Source: Peptoniphilus_A hominis (lineage in GTDB: Bacteria; Bacillota; Clostridia; Tissierellales; Peptoniphilaceae). From it: DNA of 58,277 nt. The notes below the pieces were generated by a model. It searched no databases. It saw nothing but the letters and a program-made list of their open reading frames with translations, and had not been told where the DNA came from. The DNA is taken from positions 1 through 58,277 of the forward strand of contig NZ_JBBMFO010000009.1 in the NCBI RefSeq assembly GCF_040096015.1, written 5' to 3'. The translations under genes were made by a program, and so were the position numbers. This document shows, piece by piece, positions 24,940 through 32,189 of the stretch; position 1 is the stretch's first letter; each line of letters opens with the position of its first letter.

Positions 24940-25713
24940 ATGGAAATAATTTTAAAAGTAGAATCATTAAAAAAATATTATGGAAAAGATCCTAACATAA
25001 CAAAGGCACTAAATGGTATATCCTTTCAGGTTATGAAAGGTGAATTCTTGGGGATTATGGGTAGCAGTGGTTCAGGAAAAACTACACTGCTTAATTGCCT
25101 TGCGACCATAATCAAACCGACTGATGGTTTAATTCAAATGCAAAATCAGGATTTAAGTAAATTGAAAGGAAACAGCTTAGCTGATTATAGAGGTAAAATG
25201 ATTGGCTATCTATTTCAAAACTTTGAACTTTTAGATAATCTGACGGCAAAAGAAAATATATTACTGCCGCTATCTTTGCATAATGTGGATGAAAAAGAAA
25301 GTAAAAGAAGATTGGAATTGCTTGCAGGATATTTTGATATTTCTGAACTTCTTAACAAATTTCCCACGCAGATGTCAGGTGGTCAAAGACAGAGGGTGGC
25401 TGCTGCAAGGGCTTTGATTTTAGATCCTAAGATTGTCTTTGCAGACGAACCGACAGGTGCATTGGATTCAAAAAATGCAAATATTCTAATGCAAAAGTTA
25501 TCAGCTATGAATGAAATAGAGGAAACAACAATTCTTATGGTTACTCATGATTCAGTAGCAGCAAGTTTCTGTAACAGGATTTTATTTATTCAGGACGGAA
25601 AGCTATTCCACGAAATAAGACGAGATTATCCAAGAGAAACTCAAGAAGATTTTTACCAAAGAATATTGAAGGTCATGTCAACACTTTCCGGAGGTGATCT
25701 TAATGTTTTCTAA
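24940..25713 (+). CDS. BceA-type ABC transporter ATPase
   Basis: This 257-residue ATPase has Walker A GSSGSGKTTL (about residues 44-53), Q-loop YLFQNFELLDNLT, signature MSGGQRQRV, Walker B IVFADEPTGALD and the H-loop MVTHDS. The start is ATG 24940, 6 nt after GGAGGTG; the upstream ATG 24925 is the worse choice. It is of the MacB/LolD-like class that pairs with large FtsX-domain permeases in peptide-antibiotic detoxification (BceAB, VraDE). It overlaps the permease gene by 11 bp. The full BceAB-RS layout points to bacitracin-like, lantibiotic or host-peptide resistance; the substrate cannot be read from sequence. Confidence 0.85.
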   Translation: MEIILKVESLKKYYGKDPNITKALNGISFQVMKGEFLGIMGSSGSGKTTLLNCLATIIKPTDGLIQMQNQDLSKLKGNSLADYRGKMIGYLFQNFELLDNLTAKENILLPLSLHNVDEKESKRRLELLAGYFDISELLNKFPTQMSGGQRQRVAAARALILDPKIVFADEPTGALDSKNANILMQKLSAMNEIEETTILMVTHDSVAASFCNRILFIQDGKLFHEIRRDYPRETQEDFYQRILKVMSTLSGGDLNVF

Positions 25714-27757
25714 ATTGGTTGCAAGAAATAGTAAGAGAGATAGAAAAAACAACGGATTATATTTCGGCTCAATGATTATATCAATTATTGCTTTTTACAT
25801 CATTCTTTCGTTATCACATCAGGATGTTATGATTTTTTTGCAGAAAATGGAGAGTGATGCGGTAAGCAGACTTTTTACAATCATTCCGATTTTTTATATA
25901 TCAACTCTGATAATACTGTTCTTTTTAGTATATTTTGCAAGTAGCATGCAGATGGAAAGAAGAAAGCATGAATTTGGTGTTTATCTCACATTAGGAATGC
26001 GTAGACAACATCTATTTTCTATGCTCATGCTTGAGGACTTTAGAAACAATATAATCGCTCTTGGAATCGGGCTTCCTATTGCAATAATGATTTCGGAACT
26101 AATCAGTCTTGTAACAGCAAAAATAGTTGGACTTGGCATTATTGGTCATAGATTCTCGCTGTCATTTATGGCAATATTGTTTACTATTGTCGGATTTATG
26201 ATTGTAAAATTTATTGCTTTTATAATTTTAAGTACAAGAATAGCAAACAAGGAAATTGGAGGGCTTCTTTTATATTCCCCTTCTGGAGTTAAAAGAATGC
26301 TGCCAAAAGGAATTTATTTAGTTGGTTCTATTATAGGTATTATGTTTCTTGTCAAAGCGTATCATTATGGAATAAGTGGTGAAGCGTGGGACAGCACAAG
26401 AAATATGGGAATCACAGTTTTGCTCGGTACTTTGGGTACGATTTTACTATTCTTTGGAATACGCTTATTTATAGGTGCTTTGGTAAGCTTAGGAGGTAAA
26501 CGCAAACTTCGTGCTTATAATTTTAGGCAGATTCAGGAATTAGTCATCCAGCGTTCCACTGTACTTGCAATTTGTTCTCTTTTGATTTTTTCTGCGTTAT
26601 GTTTGTTTGGAGCAGGTGTTGCAATTTCAAGCAATAGTTCAAATAATCAAGCACATATTTTGGATTATACATTTAAGGATAATGATCTTGCTGCAGATGA
26701 AAATATTGATGTGAATAAAGTAGTAAAAAAACTTAAAGATGCAGGTCTGGAATCTCAATTTGAAAAAATAATTGAAATTAAGATAGGAAATCCAAAAGCG
26801 GATGGGGAAGTATCATTTGAGAATATTGTAAATATCCTAAAAAACTTGAAAGATAGCAAAAACAAAGAGATTTTGATTCATAACTTGGAGCAATATGATG
26901 ATTGTGAGTTGATTTCCCTTTCCGGATATAATGAATTAAGAAAGGCTGCAAAATTAAAACCCATTGAATTAAAAGATAATGAAGCTGCTTTATACATGGG
27001 GCAAGAATTTTTAATTGATTCGGATTTAATGAATGCTGTTGTTCAGGCAAATCCGCACATAAAAATTATGGGGAAAACTTTTAAAATCACCGAAGATGTG
27101 CAGTCTTTACCAATCGTAACTGATCGTGAGATTACAATTGCAGTAGCAATGGTGGTTTCAGACGATGTTTTTGCAGAATACACAGACGGTACACACTCAA
27201 ATTATGTCAGTGGAATTTTAGCTCCGAATATTGTTGAAGAAAAAGGATTGATGCAGGCTATTTCTGCTACAAACGAAAAACTGGACAAGGCTTCCATTGA
27301 ATATGAAAGCTATATACAAAATATGGGCAGACAGCTATTCTTTGTTATATCAGCAAGTTATATCACCATTTATCTTGCAGTTATTTTCCTTGTGGTTGCG
27401 AATACTATAATTGGTGTACAGTTCTTGATGGGACAAAGAAAATCACATAGACGATACCAAACTTTGATTCATCTTGGTGCTACTTATGAAACACTTTGCA
27501 AATCATCGGGGAAACAAATCAACTGGTATTTCGGCTTACCAATAGTCATTGCACTTATAAACAGTTTCTTTGGAGTTCGCTCGCTGTTTACGGGTATCTT
27601 GCCATCAAGTGTAAAGGCAAATATATCACAAGTATTTATTATAGCGATTTTCATGATACTTTTGTTAGGTATATTTGAGGTTATATATATGGGAGTTGTA
27701 AAGAGAAATAGCAATAAATATTTGCTGTCTTTAATGGAACCCAAAAGAGAAGAATAA
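25703..27757 (+). CDS. BceB-type ABC permease (FtsX family)
   Basis: This 684-residue permease has the BceB/VraE layout of about ten membrane segments. Four lie near the N-terminus, including a typical MERRKHEFGVYLTLGMRRQHL cytoplasmic stretch. A large extracellular domain lies between segments VII and VIII (about residues 310-540, rich in D/E/K/N). FtsX-like segments close the C-terminus (ITIYLAVIFLVVANTIIGVQF). The extracellular domain is the sensing and substrate region of these transporters. ATG 25703 is supported by GGAGGTGA at 25689-25696; upstream GTG 25694 is within the ribosome site. The gene is intact. Confidence 0.85.
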   Translation: MFSKLVARNSKRDRKNNGLYFGSMIISIIAFYIILSLSHQDVMIFLQKMESDAVSRLFTIIPIFYISTLIILFFLVYFASSMQMERRKHEFGVYLTLGMRRQHLFSMLMLEDFRNNIIALGIGLPIAIMISELISLVTAKIVGLGIIGHRFSLSFMAILFTIVGFMIVKFIAFIILSTRIANKEIGGLLLYSPSGVKRMLPKGIYLVGSIIGIMFLVKAYHYGISGEAWDSTRNMGITVLLGTLGTILLFFGIRLFIGALVSLGGKRKLRAYNFRQIQELVIQRSTVLAICSLLIFSALCLFGAGVAISSNSSNNQAHILDYTFKDNDLAADENIDVNKVVKKLKDAGLESQFEKIIEIKIGNPKADGEVSFENIVNILKNLKDSKNKEILIHNLEQYDDCELISLSGYNELRKAAKLKPIELKDNEAALYMGQEFLIDSDLMNAVVQANPHIKIMGKTFKITEDVQSLPIVTDREITIAVAMVVSDDVFAEYTDGTHSNYVSGILAPNIVEEKGLMQAISATNEKLDKASIEYESYIQNMGRQLFFVISASYITIYLAVIFLVVANTIIGVQFLMGQRKSHRRYQTLIHLGATYETLCKSSGKQINWYFGLPIVIALINSFFGVRSLFTGILPSSVKANISQVFIIAIFMILLLGIFEVIYMGVVKRNSNKYLLSLMEPKREE

Positions 27758-27789
27758 AATCATAAAAACTATGGAAAGGAGGGACTGAT

Positions 27790-28473
27790 ATGAAGCACAT
27801 TTTAGTAATTGAAGATGAGCCGTTGATTAGAGATGAGATTGTAATTCTGTTAGAAAAAGCTGGATATCAAGTTGGTAAAATAACTGATTTTAAAGAAACC
27901 ACTAAACAGGTGCAGAGATATGAAACAGATTTAATTATATTAGATTTAAATTTACCGGGAGAAACTGGATTTCAAATTTGTAAAAACTTAAAAACTAAAA
28001 GCTCTATACCCATATTAGTCCTTACTTCCCGTGAGCAGTTAAAAGATGAAATTTACGCTTTAAAGTTAGGAGCAGACGAATATTTGACAAAGCCTTTCAG
28101 AAAAGAAAGGCTTTTGGCACGCATAGAAAATCTATTAAAACGCTATGAAGGAAGAAATAATCTACTCGAAAAAGATAATTTTTTGCTGGATAGAAATACA
28201 TACACACTTTATATTGATGGGAATTCTATCCTGCTTCCTCAAAATCAAGGAAAGCTATTAGAAGCTCTGTTGACAACGGACGACAATGTGGTAACAAAAG
28301 AAGATCTTAGCATGAAGCTCTGGAATACCACTGAATTTATTGACGAAAATGCTTTGCAAGTAAATATTACAAGATTAAAAAAAGTGATGAAAGAAGTGGG
28401 CATTGCTTTTCAAGTTAAGTCTGTAAGGGGGATAGGATATAAATTGGAAAGGGTGGTGAACAATGAAGAATAA
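27790..28473 (+). CDS. OmpR-family response regulator (BceR-like)
   Basis: This 227-residue protein has an N-terminal receiver domain with the acidic pair near residue 9 (IEDEP), the phosphoacceptor in LIILDLNLPGETG (about Asp53) and Lys in YLTKPF. The C-terminal winged helix ends VKSVRGIGYKLE. ATG 27790 follows AAAGGAGGG. It overlaps the histidine-kinase gene by 11 bp. It most likely activates the adjacent transporter operon in response to the kinase, and with ABC plus kinase forms a flux-sensing BceRS-AB module. Confidence 0.9.
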   Translation: MKHILVIEDEPLIRDEIVILLEKAGYQVGKITDFKETTKQVQRYETDLIILDLNLPGETGFQICKNLKTKSSIPILVLTSREQLKDEIYALKLGADEYLTKPFRKERLLARIENLLKRYEGRNNLLEKDNFLLDRNTYTLYIDGNSILLPQNQGKLLEALLTTDDNVVTKEDLSMKLWNTTEFIDENALQVNITRLKKVMKEVGIAFQVKSVRGIGYKLERVVNNEE

Positions 28474-29461
28474 ATTAAAATATTTGGACGCATATTTACC
28501 TTGGTTATTTATTCTTTTAGGGTTTGATATGTTCACTGTAATCTTGCTTTGGCTTTCAGATATAAGAATATTTCAGGCGCTTTCAGTCCTTTTGATTTTA
28601 ACCACGATAGTATTATTTTCAATCTTATCAACTGTACTTGTAGGAAAAGAAATAAAAAAGATAAATGGGTATAAGGTATTTTTATCTTATCCTGAAAAAA
28701 ACACTGAACTTGAATTGTTGCGACTATGCAGTGAATCGGAAAAAGAATGTATTAAGGAAATGGCATCTGCTTTTTATGAAAAACAGATGGATATAGAAAG
28801 GGGAAAATCTTTATTATCAGAATATGAAGAATATGTTGAGATGTGGGCTCATGAAATTAAATTGCCTCTTTCTCTTCTTTCTCTTGTTCTGGATAATCAA
28901 AATGAGAACTTACCTAAAGATGTTGCTTTTAAATTAGATTATGTAAGAAATCAAATTCAAAGCAATGTATCTCAAATTTTGTTTTATCACAGAATAAAAA
29001 GTGATAAAAAAGATTTCCTCTTTGAAGATGTTGATCTACAAGAAAGTATATGCGATGTTTTAGAGAGCTTTAAACCCTTATTGGAAGAAAAGAATTTTAA
29101 AGTTGAACTAAATTGCATTCACGGAATATCTTATACAGATCGTCGTAGCTTTGAATTCATCATTTCTCAACTCATTTCTAATGCAGCAAAATATAGCACA
29201 GAAAATCCTGAACTAAATATTTCAATGAAAAAATGTGATGAAAAGAATGTTATTGTTATTAGAGATAATGGATGTGGAGTTAAGGCTTGCGACTTGCCTC
29301 ATTTATTTGAAAAAGGATTTACTGGAGATTCCGGGAATACAAGGAAGAAATCAACAGGAATGGGATTATATCTTGTAAAACAGTTAGCGGATGCTTTAAA
29401 AATAGATGTTGAAGTAAGAAGCGACTGGACAAAAGGTTTTGAGATTAATCTTTATCTTTAG
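28463..29461 (+). CDS. BceS-type intramembrane-sensing histidine kinase
   Basis: This 332-residue kinase has two close N-terminal membrane helices with almost no loop (about residues 13-56), typical of intramembrane-sensing kinases that lack their own sensor domain and rely on the BceAB transporter. The phospho-acceptor His lies in MWAHEIKLPLSLL (about residue 131). The ATPase domain has N-box SQLISNAAKY, G1 DNGCGV, F-box LFEKGF and G2 TGMGLYLVKQL. ATG 28463 overlaps bceR. It converges on the minus-strand relaxase gene 31 bp away. Confidence 0.9.
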   Translation: MKNKLKYLDAYLPWLFILLGFDMFTVILLWLSDIRIFQALSVLLILTTIVLFSILSTVLVGKEIKKINGYKVFLSYPEKNTELELLRLCSESEKECIKEMASAFYEKQMDIERGKSLLSEYEEYVEMWAHEIKLPLSLLSLVLDNQNENLPKDVAFKLDYVRNQIQSNVSQILFYHRIKSDKKDFLFEDVDLQESICDVLESFKPLLEEKNFKVELNCIHGISYTDRRSFEFIISQLISNAAKYSTENPELNISMKKCDEKNVIVIRDNGCGVKACDLPHLFEKGFTGDSGNTRKKSTGMGLYLVKQLADALKIDVEVRSDWTKGFEINLYL

Positions 29462-29482
29462 AATTTTTTAAATAAAAAATAG

Positions 29483-29499
29483 GAGATAAAGATTATCTC
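29483..29499 (-). terminator. Terminator for the relaxase operon (minus strand)
   Basis: GAGATAA (29483-29489) and TTATCTC (29493-29499) form a hairpin that overlaps the relaxase stop codon. On the minus strand it is followed by a T-rich tract (CTATTTTTTATTT). Confidence 0.45.
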
Positions 29500-30824
29500 T
29501 CCATCTCCTTATCCATATAAATTCCATAGTTCTTTCGTATTTGATAAAGCTCGTCCATAGTGGATTTTGAGGAAGAATACTCTTGCATAAGGGTGTTCTT
29601 TTTTTCTTGTAATTTATCAAGCTCAGCTAAAATATCCTTTGAATTTGGGAGCTTGGAATAGGATTTTTTAAGCTCTGAGAGAGCATTTTCATATAGGGTA
29701 ATCTGAGATTTGTACTCTTCAAAAAATGCCTTGTCAGACGGATTAGCAGTATATTCCTTGTAGCACGCTCTGTATTTTTTAACGGTATGAACTTGCTCCA
29801 TAGTAGTGGAAAGCTTCTGCATTTCCTTATCAATAGCCTTGATTTTCTCTTGTATATTTTGCCTTTCATCGGCTGTTTTTTGAATATACTCGTCAAGCTG
29901 TTTAACGGATTTAATGCCATGTTCTCTGATATAAATAACAGACTCAGCCATTGTATGAAGGTTATGTTTGGTTGCCCAATATTCGTAGCCTTTGCTCTCT
30001 TTCACTTTGGCATTGGTATTCATATTGATGACATTTCCTATTCGTTTTTTGACAGCAGGATCCTTAATAGCACTCCTTTCTGTAATACGCTCTTTTAATC
30101 TTTCTTCGGTATAATCTTCGCCAATCGTCTTAGACCTTGTAAATCTCTGCTTATCTTTTGGCTTAAAAGCAATGTGCTTACCGTATTTGATTTCATAGCC
30201 AAGATCAGCCATCTTCTTTAAAAATTCGTCCCAGTCCTTTGACTGTTTTATTATTCTATCAATGTCAAATTGAAGTTTACTTTTCCAAGAAGTGCCATGC
30301 TTTGCCTGTTCGTTTTCATACCAAGATTTACCGTTAATCTTATATTTTTTCTTATAGCTTTCGTAAAACTCGTCAATGACAGATAGGCTATTTTCTTTGC
30401 AGAGTTTATCACTCTGATAACGGATTTGGTGGTAGCTTTTCTTGTTAGACTGGTAGCACCTACCTGTTACCATATTTACATTATTGAAGATGATGTGATT
30501 GTGGATATGCCCCTTATCTACGTGAGTAGATAAGACAAATTCGTACTCATCTTTGAGTATCTTTTTACACAGCTCCATACCAATCTGGTGAGCCAATTCA
30601 GGACTTGTTTCTCCCGGTAAAAATGATTGAATGAGATGTCTTGCAAGAACGGTTCCTTTTGTTCCTGCGTCATTTCGTGTCCTTAAAAACTGAGTGTGAG
30701 CAGTTGATTCGTGGCATTTATGAGTGCTTACTAAAAGCTGCTCATCTGTTTTATCTCCATTTACAATGTAGTCGATAGCAAGATTAAGAGTCGATTTTAT
30801 TGGGTGTATTTTTGTAATAGCCAT
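29493..30824 (-). CDS. Relaxase of the conjugative element (MOBP/PF03432 type)
   Basis: This 443-residue relaxase starts at ATG 30824, with GGGAGGTG at its ribosome site inside the end of mobC. The N-terminal relaxase domain has the catalytic region near residues 95-115 with the histidine cluster HVDKGHIHNHIIFNNVN. An upstream Tyr in LAIDYIVNG (about residue 18) is a candidate nucleophile. The C-terminus is a long coiled coil (about 320-430). It nicks oriT, becomes covalently attached to the 5' end and is pumped out through VirD4. It forms an operon with mobC, read away from the oriT candidate at 31216. The family differs from the two MOBQ relaxases in elements B and C. Confidence 0.9.
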   Translation of the reverse strand: MAITKIHPIKSTLNLAIDYIVNGDKTDEQLLVSTHKCHESTAHTQFLRTRNDAGTKGTVLARHLIQSFLPGETSPELAHQIGMELCKKILKDEYEFVLSTHVDKGHIHNHIIFNNVNMVTGRCYQSNKKSYHQIRYQSDKLCKENSLSVIDEFYESYKKKYKINGKSWYENEQAKHGTSWKSKLQFDIDRIIKQSKDWDEFLKKMADLGYEIKYGKHIAFKPKDKQRFTRSKTIGEDYTEERLKERITERSAIKDPAVKKRIGNVINMNTNAKVKESKGYEYWATKHNLHTMAESVIYIREHGIKSVKQLDEYIQKTADERQNIQEKIKAIDKEMQKLSTTMEQVHTVKKYRACYKEYTANPSDKAFFEEYKSQITLYENALSELKKSYSKLPNSKDILAELDKLQEKKNTLMQEYSSSKSTMDELYQIRKNYGIYMDKEMER

Positions 30825-30826
30825 TA

Positions 30827-31183
30827 TTATTCACCTCCCGTTTCAGATGTTCTTTTCAGAAGTAGTGAATGAATTTGCCACAGCTCTTTTGAGAAATGTT
30901 CAATCTCTTTTCTTATATCACTGATGTCCTCTTTGTAGATTACACCTGTCGAATTTACTCGTTTTGCAATCTGGTTTATGTTATTTGTTGCATTCGAAAG
31001 TAGCCATTGTAGGTTTCTAAATGGTTCTAAATCTACAACATAAATCTCTTTTTCTAATACACATTTCCTAAGAAAGTGGGACATAGTTTTGCAGTTTGTA
31101 AGTTTCATTTTCTTTTCAAAAACCTCCTTTTCTTCATCTGTTAAATATATTTTTAGTTGATTATTTCTTTTTCTATTATCCAT
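30827..31183 (-). CDS. mobC: MobC-type relaxosome accessory protein
   Basis: This 118-residue protein has a ribbon-helix-helix N-terminal region (LKIYLTDEEKEVFEKKMKLT, then MSHFLRKCVLEKEI). It also has the MobC signature around NLQWLLSNATNNINQIAKRV. MobC-like proteins bind oriT and help the relaxase open the nick site. It starts at ATG 31183 on the minus strand with AAGGAG upstream and ends 3 bp before the relaxase gene. Confidence 0.85.
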   Translation of the reverse strand: MDNRKRNNQLKIYLTDEEKEVFEKKMKLTNCKTMSHFLRKCVLEKEIYVVDLEPFRNLQWLLSNATNNINQIAKRVNSTGVIYKEDISDIRKEIEHFSKELWQIHSLLLKRTSETGGE

Positions 31184-31215
31184 AGTATATCTCCTTATAA
31201 TAAATTATTGGGGTC

Positions 31216-31231
31216 TTAGGGTTCTCCCTAA
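31216..31231. other. Candidate oriT hairpin of the conjugative element
   Basis: TTAGGG (31216-31221), TTCT loop, CCCTAA (31226-31231) is a perfect inverted repeat 33 bp outside mobC, where oriT lies in this family. The nick site itself cannot be identified from sequence alone. Two more hairpins follow at 31254 and 31291. Confidence 0.5.
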
Positions 31232-31246
31232 CAAGGTAAAATTGAT

Positions 31247-31279
31247 AAAAAAAGAAGCAGTCCATAAAGGTTCTGCTTC
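31247..31279 (-). terminator. Hairpin with T-run on the minus strand, upstream of mobC
   Basis: On the minus strand GAAGCAG and CTGCTTC form a stem with a 12-nt loop, followed directly by seven T (31247-31253 on the plus strand). It sits in the leader of mobC. It could therefore be an attenuator of the mob operon or a terminator for transcripts entering from the tetR side. An outer ATTGAT/ATCAAT pair (31241-31246 and 31280-31285) flanks it. Confidence 0.6.
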
Positions 31280-31290
31280 ATCAATTTTTC

Positions 31291-31310
31291 GTAAGTGGGT
31301 ACTCACTTAC
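31291..31310. repeat. Near-palindrome in the mobC-tetR intergenic region
   Basis: GTAAGTGGGTACTCACTTAC is a 20-bp near-perfect palindrome (one mismatched pair of positions). It could be an oriT component or a binding site for MobC. Confidence 0.5.
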
Positions 31311-31398
31311 TGTGCTTGCTATTAAAGTTATAAGCGTTAAGCGTGTTATTTATATTAAATCAATTATACCATACTCAGAATATAATTTCAGGGCACTA

Positions 31399-31427
31399 TT
31401 GACAAAAGTATAAGAAAATGATATTCT
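31399..31427 (+). promoter_or_regulatory. Sigma-A-type promoter of the first TetR gene
   Basis: TTGACA (31399-31404), 17-nt spacer, TATTCT (31422-31427). A candidate operator half-pair GAACGA-GTG-TCGGTC (31437-31451) follows just downstream, as expected for an autorepressed tetR gene. Confidence 0.7.
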
Positions 31428-31467
31428 ATATTAATAGAACGAGTGTCGGTCAATAGGTGGTGAGGTT

Positions 31468-32082
31468 TTGGCAAAGAGAAATGTAAAAGATCCAGAAGAA
31501 AGAAAACAGGAGCTTATAAATATAGCGTCCAGACTTTTTGAAAAGTATGGGTATGAAAAAGTTTCTGTGCGAGATATTCTCGCAGAAGTTAACGGTGCAC
31601 CTGGAATGTTTTATTATTACTTCAAATCAAAAGAAGATATTTTTTTGGCGTGTATGGAAACATATTTTGAAGAAAAACTAAAAAATAAGTTGGATATACT
31701 TCAAAATAAGGAAATGGATTACGAAGAAAGAATAAAAATTGTAAGAGAACTTATAGTAAAAGATATCGGTCAATTTACAACAAGATATAATTTTTCGAAA
31801 GAGAATTCAATTACAGATAACTCTTACAGGCTATGGGAATTAATTCATTACATTGGAAAATTTATAGATGTCTATTCAGAGTTTATAATTGAAGGAATTG
31901 AAAATAAAAAAATAGAAAATAATATGGGAATAAACAGAGAAAATGTGAGAAGTTTTGCAGCTTTTATTTTATACGGAGCTGTTGGAACAATATATAATGA
32001 CTATATTATTAAGGGAGAAAACAAAACAAATTCAAGTGAAGCCTTTGGAATAATAAGCGAACTATTTCAAAGACCTCAGTAG
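31468..32082 (+). CDS. TetR-family repressor of the ABC/ECF cargo
   Basis: This 204-residue protein has a TetR helix-turn-helix N-terminus (ELINIASRLFEKYGYEKVSV, then MFYYYFKSKEDIF) and a helical ligand-binding C-terminus. The start is TTG 31468, behind AGGTGGTGAGG. It is the first gene of the cargo TetR, ABC, ABC, ECF-S, ECF-T. A palindrome at 32156 in front of the first ABC gene is similar to the site in its own leader, suggesting it controls both. Confidence 0.85.
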   Translation: MAKRNVKDPEERKQELINIASRLFEKYGYEKVSVRDILAEVNGAPGMFYYYFKSKEDIFLACMETYFEEKLKNKLDILQNKEMDYEERIKIVRELIVKDIGQFTTRYNFSKENSITDNSYRLWELIHYIGKFIDVYSEFIIEGIENKKIENNMGINRENVRSFAAFILYGAVGTIYNDYIIKGENKTNSSEAFGIISELFQRPQ

Positions 32083-32106
32083 AGAAAAATAAAATATAAG
32101 TATTTT

Positions 32107-32137
32107 ACAAGGGAAACATCAATGGTGTTTTCCTTGT
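32107..32137 (+). terminator. Hairpin between tetR and the ABC genes
   Basis: ACAAGGGAAACATC pairs imperfectly with GGTGTTTTCCTTGT, followed by ATTAGTTTT. It would terminate or attenuate the tetR transcript. Confidence 0.55.
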
Positions 32138-32155
32138 ATTAGTTTTAAGGCAAAT

Positions 32156-32169
32156 GAACGAACTCGTTC
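32156..32169. promoter_or_regulatory. Candidate TetR operator before the ABC exporter genes
   Basis: GAACGA-AC-TCGTTC is a perfect 14-bp palindrome 5 bp upstream of the ribosome site AAGGAGG of the first ABC gene. The tetR leader has the related GAACGA-GTG-TCGGTC. Confidence 0.5.
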
Positions 32170-32189
32170 GGTAAGGAGGTATGTTTTAG

